Assembly (NCBI RefSeq): GCF_007004135.1 | Contig: NZ_VJMG01000030.1 | Location: 86,554 to 150,553 of the forward strand | Direction: 5' to 3' | DNA length: 64,000 bases | Source of the DNA: Affinirhizobium straminoryzae | GTDB lineage: Bacteria > Pseudomonadota > Alphaproteobacteria > Rhizobiales > Rhizobiaceae | Shown: positions 44,599 to 54,253 of the stretch, one piece after another | How positions within the stretch are numbered: the stretch's first letter is position 1 | Layout: every line of letters begins with the position of its first letter | Position numbers and translations under genes: made by a program | Notes under the pieces: generated by a model | What the model was told of the DNA's origin: nothing | Databases searched by the model: none | The model's input: only the letters and a program-made list of their open reading frames with translations

Positions 44599-44727
44599 GT
44601 CTCCGCTCTCGACCGTCTCGATCGTAACGCTTTTCTTGCCGGGGCTGCAATGCTCCTTCCAAGACCAGTCGTTGAGGCTTAGCCGCCGATTACCGGGCCA
44701 AGACAACCGCAAGAAAGGCAAGCTGAT

Positions 44728-45201
44728 ATGGCTCTTTACGAACACGTATTCCTTGCCCGGCAGGATATGTCCGCGCAGCAGGTTGATGCCCTCGTCGAAC
44801 AGTACAAGGGTGTCATCGAAGCTCATGGCGGCAAGGTCGGGCGCATCGAAAACTGGGGCCTCAAGTCCCTGACGTACCGCATCAAGAAGAACCGCAAGGC
44901 TCACTACGCGCTGATGGACATCGACGCACCGGCTCCGGCCGTGCACGAGATGGAGCGCCAGATGCGCATCAACGAAGACGTTCTTCGCTACATGACGATC
45001 GCCGTCGAGAAGCACGAAGAAGGTGCGTCTGCCATGATGCAGAAGCGCGACCGCGACGACCGTCCGCGTCGTGACGGCGACGATCGTGGCCCGCGCCGCG
45101 AATTCGGCGATCGTGGCCCGCGTTCGGACCGTGGTCCCCGCGAAGACCGCGGCCCGCGTGAAGGCGGCTTCGAGCGTCGTCCGCGCGAAGATCGTGCATA
45201 A
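44728..45201 (+). CDS. rpsF: 30S ribosomal protein S6
   Basis: 157 residues. The S6 core (1-100) reads [39 protein letters not shown] and [18 protein letters not shown]. From about residue 105 follows an unusually long tail made of repeated D-R-G-P-R units ([24 protein letters not shown]) rich in Arg, Asp and Gly. E. coli S6 has a Glu tail extended after translation by RimK; the rhizobial tail is different. AAGAAAGGCAAG provides the ribosome site. First gene of the rpsF-rpsR-DUF2232-rplI operon. Confidence 0.97.
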   Translation: MALYEHVFLARQDMSAQQVDALVEQYKGVIEAHGGKVGRIENWGLKSLTYRIKKNRKAHYALMDIDAPAPAVHEMERQMRINEDVLRYMTIAVEKHEEGASAMMQKRDRDDRPRRDGDDRGPRREFGDRGPRSDRGPREDRGPREGGFERRPREDRA

Positions 45202-45227
45202 TCCGAGAGCTTCAAGGAGAATTACCC

Positions 45228-45476
45228 ATGGCTGACGCATCCTCTGCTCCGGCACGCCGTCCGTTCCACCGCCGCCGCAAGACCTGCCCCTTCTCGGGCG
45301 CCAACGCACCGAAGATCGACTACAAGGACGTTCGTCTCCTGCAGCGCTACATTTCCGAGCGCGGCAAGATCGTTCCGTCCCGCATCACGGCCGTTTCCCA
45401 GAAGAAGCAGCGCGAACTGGCCCAGGCCATCAAGCGCGCCCGCTTCCTCGGCCTGCTGCCCTACGTCGTATCCTGA
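45228..45476 (+). CDS. rpsR: 30S ribosomal protein S18
   Basis: 82 residues, basic. [33 protein letters not shown] shortened to its key words [23 protein letters not shown], and [26 protein letters not shown], identify S18, which binds 16S rRNA next to S6. The single Cys could carry the zinc-binding variant only partly. Follows rpsF by 26 bases with AAGGAG upstream. Confidence 0.97.
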   Translation: MADASSAPARRPFHRRRKTCPFSGANAPKIDYKDVRLLQRYISERGKIVPSRITAVSQKKQRELAQAIKRARFLGLLPYVVS

Positions 45477-45485
45477 TCGACCCCT

Positions 45486-45521
45486 TGCCGCCGGCACTTC
45501 GCGCCGGCGGCATTCTCCCTT
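45486..45521 (+). terminator. Strong stem-loop between rpsR and the DUF2232 gene
   Basis: 10-bp stem TGCCGCCGGC / GCCGGCGGCA with a 7-base loop, followed by TTCTCCCTT. Either a partial terminator lowering expression of the downstream membrane gene, or a processing site inside the operon. Confidence 0.6.
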
Positions 45522-45633
45522 CCGCGATGGGCGCGGATCGGAACCCTTGAAAACCCCATGTTGGGGATGACGTGCCTGAAACAGAATTGTCAGGCCGCTC
45601 CCCTAACTGCTTGAACAGGCAGGACAGCGAGAC

Positions 45634-46605
45634 GTGTACGGATTGAACCAGACAGTGCTGACGACCGGCATTCTTGCCGGCATTGCCGCAACGCTGCTCG
45701 TGATGGGCGCGAATGCGCAGCCCTCGTTCGCGTCCGTGCTTTACGCCTCCTCCGCCCTTCCCGTTCTGGTCGCCGGCCTCGGCTGGGGCAATCGCACCGC
45801 CATCGTCGCCATCGTCACCGCTGCCATCCTCGGCGCCATCCTGGTGTCGCCAATGTTCGCGCTTGCCATGGCGATCTTCACGCTGGTGCCGGCAGGCTGG
45901 CTGTCCCATCTCGCCAATCTGGCGCGTCCAGCCTCCGAACTGGGCGGTCCGGACAACCTGATGGCCTGGTATCCGATCTCCGACATCCTGCTGCATCTGT
46001 GCGGTCTGGTGACGCTTGCGGTGGTCATCCTCGGCGTCGTGATCGGCTATGGACCGACGCTGACCAATGCGCTGGTCGATGCCATGGTGGAGACCTTCAA
46101 CCAGCAGAACCCGGCCATGGTGCCGGATGCGGCAGCGCTCGCCCAGACCAAGCGGATGATCTTGCTGATGCTGCCGATCGTCCAGGGCGGCCTGTGGGTA
46201 ATGCTGCTGTTTGCCGCCTTCTATTTCGCCGTGCGCATCGTCTCGCGCAGCGGCCGGGCGCTTCGTCCGCGCGAGGACATGCCGTCGGCGCTGCGCATGA
46301 ACCGCAATGCCATCTTCATCTTCCTGTGCGGCATCGTGCTGACCTTCCTCGGCGGCGTTCCGGCGATGATCGGTGCGACGCTCTGCGGCACATTCGGCGC
46401 AGGCTTCCTGATGGCGGGCTTTGCCGCCCTGCACTTTCGCCTGCGCGACAAGGACTGGCGCCTGCCGGGCCTCGTCTTGATCTACCTCTCCACGATGATG
46501 CTGCTGCCGGCCATTGCCGTCCTCGTCATCGGGCTCACCGATACGCGCCGGACGATCGCCCTGACGCCGGCCCGCGATACCAAATCCACCGACTCCAAGA
46601 CCTGA
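45634..46605 (+). CDS. DUF2232 domain membrane protein
   Basis: 323 residues with a GTG start at 45634. About eight hydrophobic helices over the whole length (TTGILAGIAATLLVMGA, ASSALPVLVAGLGWG, AIVAIVTAAILGAILV and others), family DUF2232 (YybS-like). Genes of this kind sit between rpsR and rplI in many alphaproteobacteria; function unknown, possibly membrane or envelope related. It is preceded by a strong stem-loop, so it may be expressed less than the ribosomal genes. The rplI gene follows after 18 bases. Confidence 0.85.
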   Translation: MYGLNQTVLTTGILAGIAATLLVMGANAQPSFASVLYASSALPVLVAGLGWGNRTAIVAIVTAAILGAILVSPMFALAMAIFTLVPAGWLSHLANLARPASELGGPDNLMAWYPISDILLHLCGLVTLAVVILGVVIGYGPTLTNALVDAMVETFNQQNPAMVPDAAALAQTKRMILLMLPIVQGGLWVMLLFAAFYFAVRIVSRSGRALRPREDMPSALRMNRNAIFIFLCGIVLTFLGGVPAMIGATLCGTFGAGFLMAGFAALHFRLRDKDWRLPGLVLIYLSTMMLLPAIAVLVIGLTDTRRTIALTPARDTKSTDSKT

Positions 46606-46623
46606 TCTGAAAGGACAAGACCC

Positions 46624-47196
46624 ATGCACGTCATTCTTCTCGAACGCATCGCCAAGCTCGGCCAGATGGGCGAAACCGTCAAGGTTCGCGACGGTTACGC
46701 CCGTAACTTCCTGCTGCCGCAGGGCAAGGCGCTGCGCGCCAACGACGCCAACAAGAAGCGCTTCGAATCCGAGCGCGCCACGCTGGAAGCCCGCAACCTC
46801 GAGCGCAAGTCGGAAGCCCAGAAGGTGGCCGAAGCCCTCGAAGGCAAGTCCTTCATCGTCGTTCGCGCTGCTGGCGAAACCGGCCAGCTGTACGGTTCGG
46901 TTGCCGCCCGCGACATCGTCGATGTTCTGGCTGCCGAAGGCTTCAACATTGCCCGCAACCAGGTTGACCTGAACAACCCGATCAAGTCGATCGGCCTGCA
47001 CAACGTCACCCTGCACCTGCATGCCGAAGTCGAAATCGAAATCGCCCTCAACGTTGCCCGTTCGGCCGAAGAAGCCGAGCGCCAGGCCAAGGGCGAAAAC
47101 CTCAACTCCGTCGACGCCATCTACGGCGTGGACGAAGACGCCCTGCGTCCGGAAGACTTCTTCAACCCGGACGACGAAGACGGCGACGACGCCTGA
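46624..47196 (+). CDS. rplI: 50S ribosomal protein L9
   Basis: 190 residues, longer than E. coli L9 (149). The N-terminal rRNA-binding domain has [19 protein letters not shown] and [14 protein letters not shown], joined by a long helix (40-75) to the C-terminal domain. The extra 35 residues at the end are acidic (DDEDGDD). AAAGGAC precedes the ATG. The last gene of the operon, followed by a clear terminator. Confidence 0.97.
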   Translation: MHVILLERIAKLGQMGETVKVRDGYARNFLLPQGKALRANDANKKRFESERATLEARNLERKSEAQKVAEALEGKSFIVVRAAGETGQLYGSVAARDIVDVLAAEGFNIARNQVDLNNPIKSIGLHNVTLHLHAEVEIEIALNVARSAEEAERQAKGENLNSVDAIYGVDEDALRPEDFFNPDDEDGDDA

Positions 47197-47224
47197 TTGG
47201 ATCGGCCTATCATGGCATGAAAAG

Positions 47225-47258
47225 AGCCCCGGATCGCAAGATCCGGGGCTTCTTTTTT
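47225..47258. terminator. Terminator after rplI
   Basis: Perfect 11-bp stem AGCCCCGGATC / GATCCGGGGCT with loop GCAA, then TCTTTTTT. Convergent with the HlyD gene, which it may serve as well, having AAA on the other side. Confidence 0.9.
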
Positions 47259-47276
47259 GGCTCGCTGACAGGGTGA

Positions 47277-48332
47277 TCAGCCGAGGCTGCGCGGCGCCTG
47301 CGTTTTGTCGACACGCACGATCACAGAAAGACCGGGCTGCAGATCGCGGATCGCATCCTGCCCGTCGTCGAAGCGGATGCGGACACCGACACGCTGGGCG
47401 ATCTTCACGAAATTACCGGTGGCATTGTCGGAGCGGATAACGGCGAATTCCGAGGCCGCCGCCGGCGAGAAGCGCTCGATGTAACCCGTCAGCCTGCGGT
47501 GGCCGAGCGCATCGACGCTGATCGTCACCGGCTGGCCGGCCTGCATGCCCTGCAACTGGGTCTCCTTGAAGCTGGCGATCACCCAGACGTCGTCGGGTAC
47601 CACCGCCATCAACTGGGTGCCGGCCGTCACGTACTGGCCGACGCGGGCGCCGACCTCGCCGACATGACCATCGCGCGGTGCCCTTATCGCGGTGTTGTCG
47701 AGATCGATGCGGGCGAGTTCGACGGCCGCCTCGGCGCTGGCGACGGCGGCTTCCAGCGAGGCGCGGTTGACGATGATGGTCTGCAACTGCTGGCGGGAGA
47801 CTTCGAGGGCGGCCTCGGCCTGCTGCACGGCGGCGCGCGCCTTTTCGAGATTGGCCTCGGCCTCCTCCTGGCCACTTGCGGTACCGACACCACTCCTGGA
47901 AAGGTTCTGCTGACGCTCCTCGGCAAGGCGGGCCTGGGTGAATGCCGCCTCCACGCTCGTCACCGCCGCCTCGCTGGAGGCGATATTGGCCTTGGCGGAG
48001 ACTTCCTGCTGATGGGAATTGGCAAGCGCCGCCTTCTGGCTGTCGAGCGTCGCCTCGGCCTGTGCCAGCTTCTGCCGGTAGATCCGGTCGTCGATCCTCG
48101 TCACGACGTCGCCGGCCTTGACGCTCTGATAATCCTTGACCGGGACCTCCACGACATAGCCGCTGACCTGCGGACTGAGCGTGGTCACGTAACCGCGCAC
48201 ATAGGCATTATCGGTCATCTCTATGCTGCTGGTAAAGGGCGGCAGGCGCCAGGCATACAGGACGAGCCCGAGGCCCACGATGCCGACAACGAGCAGGATC
48301 AGGGTGGCGGGAGAAAAAATGCGTTTCAACAT
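47277..48332 (-). CDS. emrA: HlyD family periplasmic adaptor subunit (EmrA-like)
   Basis: 351 residues: one N-terminal membrane helix (PATLILLVVGIVGLGLVLYAW), a biotinyl-lipoyl-like half (YVTTLSPQVSGYVVEV), a long coiled-coil hairpin (about 80-190, rich in Ala and Glu), the second half (IRAPRDGHVGEVGARVGQYV) and a beta-barrel domain. It bridges the inner membrane MFS pump to an outer membrane channel for drug export. Encoded 11 bases after the pump gene. Last gene of a marR-pump-adaptor operon. Confidence 0.9.
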   Translation of the reverse strand: MLKRIFSPATLILLVVGIVGLGLVLYAWRLPPFTSSIEMTDNAYVRGYVTTLSPQVSGYVVEVPVKDYQSVKAGDVVTRIDDRIYRQKLAQAEATLDSQKAALANSHQQEVSAKANIASSEAAVTSVEAAFTQARLAEERQQNLSRSGVGTASGQEEAEANLEKARAAVQQAEAALEVSRQQLQTIIVNRASLEAAVASAEAAVELARIDLDNTAIRAPRDGHVGEVGARVGQYVTAGTQLMAVVPDDVWVIASFKETQLQGMQAGQPVTISVDALGHRRLTGYIERFSPAAASEFAVIRSDNATGNFVKIAQRVGVRIRFDDGQDAIRDLQPGLSVIVRVDKTQAPRSLG

Positions 48333-48343
48333 GATGTGAGACC

Positions 48344-50080
48344 TTAAGCGTTGGAAACCGCCTCGGCACCGGCACGCCGGCGCGTGGACCAGGCAACAAG
48401 CCGATCCCAGGCGAGATGGATGAGAAGACCGATCAGCGCGAGCGCGGAGGCAACACCGACCAGCAGAAAGGTATCGTTGTAGGCCAGCATATAGGCCTCG
48501 CGGGACACCTGCTGGCCGAGCAGCGCCAGTCCCTCGGCGTTCAGAAGGGTCTTGTCCGTCAGCGCCTTGGCATAGGCGCCGGAGAGCTGCGCGACGCGCT
48601 GGGCGACGTCCGGATCCGTCAGAAGGACGTTTTCGACCAGCAGGGTCGAATGGACCTTTTCACGGATCGTCACGAAGGTGCCGAGCAGGCCCGTTGCGAT
48701 GACCGAACCGCTGATCTGGGTAAACAGGAAGATCGCGATGAAGTTGACGAGGTAGGGTGGCCCCTTCTGCAGGGCGGCGCCAAAACCGCGCAGCATCACC
48801 GGGGGCAGGAACATGGCGGCGCCGAAGGCGATCATCGACTGGCTGAGATAGAACTGTTCCGGCCGGGTGAGATTGTTCGACTGGCTGTCGAGGAAGGCGC
48901 CGAGTGCGATCAGCGAGAGTGCGATGACATGGGCGAGGCCGGACTGGCTGCGCACCATCAGCACGGCACAGGCCGCGCCACCCAGCACCGAGCAAAGCAA
49001 GATCAGCGAAAACAGGGTCGCCATCTGGTCATTCTGGATGCCAAGCTGCTGCAGGAAGCTGACCATGGTGCTGGACTGCTCGGCAGTGACGGCGCGGAAG
49101 ACGATCAGCACACCGGCCAGATGCAGGTTCGGCCAGGAGAAGATCCAGCGCAGGTCGAGCAGCGGGTTCTGGCGGCGCAGCTCGATCATGCCGAACAGTG
49201 TCAGCGACACGATGGCAAGCGCCACCAGCGCGCCGAGCCACGGCGCCTCGAACCACCAGTAGAAGCGGCCGAGCGTGAAAAAGACGGCAAACGCGCCAAG
49301 ACCGACGGCCAGCAGCAGATAGGTGAAGATATCGAGCCGCTCGATCGCCTTGACGCGGGGCGGTGCGGTCAGCGGCAGCATGTAGATGACCGGCAGCGCC
49401 ATCAGCGCCAGGCCGAGTTCCATCGTATAGAGCGCCTCGTAGCCATCGATATCGAGCAGGCCGGGCGAGATGATGCGGGCGACCGGCGCCGCCAGCAGCG
49501 TGCCTGTGAGCGCGATGCTGAGACCGACCGTCAGCTTTCTCTGCGGCGGAAAGGCTTCGAGGATGTAGAGAAAGCCAAGTGAAGAGAGGGGGGCGGCTGC
49601 CATACCGCTGACGAAGCGCACGACGAGCGCCGAATGCAGGTCGGTGACGAACAGGTTCAGGCACGAGGCCAGCACGAAGGCGCCGATGCTGAGTTCCGCG
49701 AAGGGCCGCAGGCCGTATTGCACGCGGATCTTGAACAGCGCCAGCGACAGGCTCGCATAGGGCGCCATATAGGCGGCCGAGAGCGCCGCGACTTCCGCGA
49801 CCGTGGCGGAGAAGGTGCCCTGCAGCTGGTAGAGATTGGCCGAGACGATGTTCATGCCGAGCCCCTGGGTCATGAACATCAGGAGGCCGGAGGCAATATA
49901 GGCGAGCGTCAGCCAGAGCGGGCGCTCCTCGATCGGCACCGGCTGGGCCGGCAAGGATTTTGCGGCGGGCGCGACATTTGCTGCCTGCGGGACAGCTTGC
50001 GGCGCCACAGCGGCATCTTCCGGGCGCCGAGCACCGCTCTCCTGGTCTGCGTCGCGACTGACGGTGATGGCGGTGCTCAT
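48344..50080 (-). CDS. emrB: MFS efflux pump, DHA2 family (EmrB-like)
   Basis: 578 residues with about fourteen membrane helices and a 55-residue Ala/Pro-rich cytoplasmic N-terminus. The helix 2-3 loop and the RFVSGMAAAPLSSLGFLYI segment (equivalent of the DHA2 motif region) fit the drug:proton antiporter-2 family. It lacks the well-conserved acidic D1 motif of EmrB, so the export role is inferred from the operon rather than from residues. Starts inside the stop of the MarR gene (ATGA). Confidence 0.83.
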   Translation of the reverse strand: MSTAITVSRDADQESGARRPEDAAVAPQAVPQAANVAPAAKSLPAQPVPIEERPLWLTLAYIASGLLMFMTQGLGMNIVSANLYQLQGTFSATVAEVAALSAAYMAPYASLSLALFKIRVQYGLRPFAELSIGAFVLASCLNLFVTDLHSALVVRFVSGMAAAPLSSLGFLYILEAFPPQRKLTVGLSIALTGTLLAAPVARIISPGLLDIDGYEALYTMELGLALMALPVIYMLPLTAPPRVKAIERLDIFTYLLLAVGLGAFAVFFTLGRFYWWFEAPWLGALVALAIVSLTLFGMIELRRQNPLLDLRWIFSWPNLHLAGVLIVFRAVTAEQSSTMVSFLQQLGIQNDQMATLFSLILLCSVLGGAACAVLMVRSQSGLAHVIALSLIALGAFLDSQSNNLTRPEQFYLSQSMIAFGAAMFLPPVMLRGFGAALQKGPPYLVNFIAIFLFTQISGSVIATGLLGTFVTIREKVHSTLLVENVLLTDPDVAQRVAQLSGAYAKALTDKTLLNAEGLALLGQQVSREAYMLAYNDTFLLVGVASALALIGLLIHLAWDRLVAWSTRRRAGAEAVSNA

Positions 50081-50532
50081 GCCTTCTGCTCCTCGGCGCT
50101 GGAAACGGCAAGGTTCCGGTTCAGTTGCAGGAGAACGTGCAGGGCGGTGTCGAGGTCCTCTTCCGCAATGCCTTCCACCAGACGGTTGCGCAGGCTGCGC
50201 GCCAGATCCTGCACGTCGCGGCTCACCACCTCCCCGTCCGGCGTGACGTGGATTTCCTTCACCCGGCGATCGCCATCGCCGGCGCGCCGTTCGATGAGGT
50301 TCTGCTTTTCCATGCCGTCCAGCACGCGCACCAGCGTCGGCGTTTCGATCTCCAGTTCTTCGGCCAGATCCTTCTGGCTCAGCACGCCGCGACGGCCGAG
50401 GGCAAAGAGCGCGCGGGCGCGCGTCAGCGTCAGCCCGGTTTCCCGCGCCCGCAGGTCGAACAGCGCCCTGAGCCGCCTGTTGAAGGCGGACATTTCATCG
50501 AACAGGCGCTCGTTGAGTGTATGACGTGACAT
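50077..50532 (-). CDS. MarR family transcriptional regulator
   Basis: 151 residues with a winged helix: ALFALGRRGVLSQKDLAEELEIETPTLVRVLDGMEKQNLIERR shown here by its parts SQKDLAEEL, ETPTLVRVLDGMEKQ (recognition helix) and DRRVKEIHVTPDG (wing). It very likely represses itself and the downstream pump pair by binding the inverted repeat at 50550-50565 and releases DNA on binding a phenolic or drug ligand. First gene of the operon. Confidence 0.92.
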   Translation of the reverse strand: MSRHTLNERLFDEMSAFNRRLRALFDLRARETGLTLTRARALFALGRRGVLSQKDLAEELEIETPTLVRVLDGMEKQNLIERRAGDGDRRVKEIHVTPDGEVVSRDVQDLARSLRNRLVEGIAEEDLDTALHVLLQLNRNLAVSSAEEQKA

Positions 50533-50890
50533 TGATAATACGACCTTACAATTAGTATCCTAATTATTTAACCGCTATCTATATCGGGAGCCACAAGCCT
50601 TCAAGAGCATAGCTCGCACGACAGCCATGCAAATTTGGCAAATGTCAAAGCAGCCGTCTTGAAACATCCCGCCACGGTGGTGAAGGCGCTATAGTTGGCG
50701 TCTCGCCTTCCTGATTCGGCGCGTATCACAGTCAACGGATTTATCGGGGCATGGCCGCATTTTCCGGTCGATGCTTCTGCGGCCTGTGAATCGTTGTGAG
50801 TTCACGGCCATCGTTTGTGATCGGCGCGCCGGTCCGGTAGAGTGGAACACCACCAGACATGCCCGACATGAAAATGATTGGATCGATACG
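50533..50890. other. 358-bp divergent region between the MarR gene and dnaB
   Basis: Holds the MarR-type operator near its left end and an AT-rich block at 50535-50590 (pump operon promoter). The dnaB promoter must lie in the right part. The dnaB frame is open from 50771 but the leader residues (about 40) do not look like DnaB. Confidence 0.5.
50550..50565. promoter_or_regulatory. MarR-type operator in front of the efflux operon
   Basis: Inverted repeat AATTAG / CTAATT with a 4-base centre, 18 bases upstream of the MarR start and inside the AT-rich promoter block. Typical size and position for MarR self-repression. Confidence 0.6.
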
Positions 50891-52387
<1,497 letters not shown>

Positions 52388-52399
52388 TCCACAAGACAG

Positions 52400-52427
52400 C
52401 GCCCCGCCCGAAAAGCGGGGCGTTTCC
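52400..52427 (+). terminator. Terminator of dnaB
   Basis: 8-bp stem CGCCCCGC / GCGGGGCG followed by TTTCC, 12 bases past the stop codon. Confidence 0.75.
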
Positions 52428-52455
52428 GTTCGGGCCGATCATTGGGGACCGCACG

Positions 52456-52857
52456 TCAGGAGATTTCCCCCGTCGCCAGCGCAAACCCCTCGTCCAGCCA
52501 GCCGGTGATGCCGCCGGCCATCAGCTTGACCGGGAGGCCAAGTTCGGCAAGCCGCAGGGCTCCACGTGCAGCACCATTGCAATGGGGGCCGGCGCAGTAG
52601 GTCACGAACAGCGTGCCTTGCGGCCACGCCGACATGCGGTGCGCGGTGATCTTGCCATGCGGCAGGCTGATGGCGCCCGGCACATGGCCGGCGGCATAAA
52701 GAGCAGGGCTGCGCACATCAAGCAATACGAAATCTGCGCCCTTGGCGAGCGCGTCATGCACATCCCAGCAATCGGTCTCGAAGGTGAAGCTTGCGGCGAA
52801 ATGGGCGCGCGCCGCCTCGCTCGGGGCAGCGGCAACGGCGGTGACGGAACTTGGCAT
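52456..52857 (-). CDS. Rhodanese-like domain protein
   Basis: 133 residues from ATG 52857, with GGGAG upstream. Single rhodanese domain: FVLLDVRSPALYAAGHVPGAISLPHG and the active-site loop YCAGPHCNGA with the catalytic Cys, longer than the usual six residues by its Pro-His-Cys. Rhodaneses transfer sulfane sulfur from thiosulfate or a persulfide. Divergent from an FtrA-like regulator across a palindrome, a pairing seen in several proteobacteria, which suggests the regulator controls this gene. Confidence 0.85.
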   Translation of the reverse strand: MPSSVTAVAAAPSEAARAHFAASFTFETDCWDVHDALAKGADFVLLDVRSPALYAAGHVPGAISLPHGKITAHRMSAWPQGTLFVTYCAGPHCNGAARGALRLAELGLPVKLMAGGITGWLDEGFALATGEIS

Positions 52858-52921
52858 CGATCGATCTCCCTTGAGCAGAGCAGTCCTGTGAACGGCCAGA
52901 CCATCGGCAAATCCGCCCGGC

Positions 52922-52935
52922 TTGCCAATTGGCAA
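52922..52935. promoter_or_regulatory. Palindrome between the rhodanese and FtrA-like genes
   Basis: Perfect 14-base palindrome TTGCCAATTGGCAA, 24 bases from the regulator start and 65 from the rhodanese start. A candidate operator for the regulator; AraC-type proteins often prefer direct repeats, so this is uncertain. Confidence 0.4.
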
Positions 52936-52958
52936 CTTTGACAATATGCGTAGAGATC

Positions 52959-53945
52959 ATGCCAAACCTGTCCCCTGCCCTTAGCGGTCCGCTGGTCGTC
53001 GCGCTCGTCTATGACGGGCTGTGCACGTTTGAATTCGGCATTGTCGCAGAGGTGTTCGGGCTAAGCCGGCCGGAAATGGGGCCGGGCTGGTATCGCTTCG
53101 CCAGCGCCGCCATCGAGAACGGGCCGTTGCGGGCGCAGGGCGGCCTGACGGTGACGGCCGATGGCGACGTCAGTCTGATCGATCGGGCGGACATGATCGT
53201 CGTGCCGGGCTGGCGGGGCATCGATCTTCCGGTGCCGGACGATCTTTGCGCGCGGCTGCGTGCGGCCCATGTGCGTGGCGCGCGGCTTGTTTCGCTTTGT
53301 TCGGGCGCCGTGGTGCTGGCCGAAACCGGCCTGCTGGACGGCGCCATCGCCGCGACCCACTGGCGCTATGCCGAGAAGCTGCAGCAAAGGCGCCCGCAGG
53401 TGAGCGTGGACGAGACCTCGCTCTACCGCATTCACGACCGCATCTTCACCGCCGCCGGCAGCGCAGCCGGCATCGATCTTCTGATCGAGATCGTCCGCCG
53501 GGATTTTGGCGCGGCAGCCGCCAATTCGGTGGCCCGGCGCATCGTGATGCCGGCCCACCGCAGCGGCGGCCAGGCGCAGTTCCTGGAGCGACCGGTGGCG
53601 CTGCGGCCGGGCAGCGAGATCGCGCCCCTTCTCGATCAGGTGCGGCAGGATCTTGCCGGCGACTGGACGATCGCCCGCATGGCCAGCAGCTGCCGGATGA
53701 GCGAGCGCACCTTCATCCGCCGCTTCATCGAGGCAACCGGTGTTTCCCCCGGCGACTGGCTGGCAGCAGAACGGATGGAACGGGCCAAACAGCTGCTTTG
53801 CGCGCGCGACGCGCCGATGGAGGAGATCGCCCATGCCGTCGGCTTCGGCTCCGCCCATGCACTGCGCCACCATTTTCGCAAGCGGCTTGGCCTCAGCCCC
53901 ACCGCCTTTCGCACCCGCTTCATGCCGGTGGAGGCCGGGGGCTAA
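52959..53945 (+). CDS. ftrA: GlxA/FtrA-type transcriptional regulator (DJ-1/PfpI domain plus AraC HTH)
   Basis: 328 residues from ATG 52959; the open frame begins 30 bases earlier. An N-terminal DJ-1/PfpI-like domain (about 10-185; VALVYDGLCTFEFGIVAEVF, LVSLCSGAVVLAETGLLDG with the elbow Cys) is followed by two AraC helix-turn-helix motifs (about 215-320; WTIARMASSCRMSERTFIRRF and MEEIAHAVGFGSAHALRHHF). The layout matches E. coli FtrA. It likely acts on the divergent rhodanese gene; the signal is unknown. Confidence 0.87.
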   Translation: MPNLSPALSGPLVVALVYDGLCTFEFGIVAEVFGLSRPEMGPGWYRFASAAIENGPLRAQGGLTVTADGDVSLIDRADMIVVPGWRGIDLPVPDDLCARLRAAHVRGARLVSLCSGAVVLAETGLLDGAIAATHWRYAEKLQQRRPQVSVDETSLYRIHDRIFTAAGSAAGIDLLIEIVRRDFGAAAANSVARRIVMPAHRSGGQAQFLERPVALRPGSEIAPLLDQVRQDLAGDWTIARMASSCRMSERTFIRRFIEATGVSPGDWLAAERMERAKQLLCARDAPMEEIAHAVGFGSAHALRHHFRKRLGLSPTAFRTRFMPVEAGG

Positions 53946-53950
53946 GGGCG

Positions 53951-54253
53951 TCAGAGCCCCGCGGCGCGCAGCAGCGCCACGGTGACGACACCGGCACCCG
54001 CCGCCGGCAGAAGCGGAAGACGCAGCGCAGCCAGCGCCGCAACGAGGCAGGCGATGGTTTCGGCCGGACCGGTGGCAATCGCGGTCGGGGTCACCACGGC
54101 CATCAGCACGGCAGGCGGCACCGCCGTCAGCGCCCGCTCCAGACGCGGCGACAGCGTGAACCGGCTGACGAGCAGTGCGCCGATGAGGCGGGTGAAGACG
54201 GTGGCGGCCATCATGGCGAGGATGGCGGCAAGGGTTGCGGGATCGAGCGTCAT
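53951..54253 (-). CDS. azlD: AzlD family protein (branched-chain amino acid export, small subunit)
   Basis: 100 residues with three to four membrane helices (PATLAAILAMMAATVFTRLIGA, AVPPAVLMAVVTPTAIATG, IACLVAALAALRLPLLPAAGAGVVTVALL). Small AzlD partner of AzlC in LIV-E type exporters. Its ATG overlaps the azlC stop by 4 bases. Located at the end of an AraC-azlC-azlD block. Confidence 0.88.
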   Translation of the reverse strand: MTLDPATLAAILAMMAATVFTRLIGALLVSRFTLSPRLERALTAVPPAVLMAVVTPTAIATGPAETIACLVAALAALRLPLLPAAGAGVVTVALLRAAGL

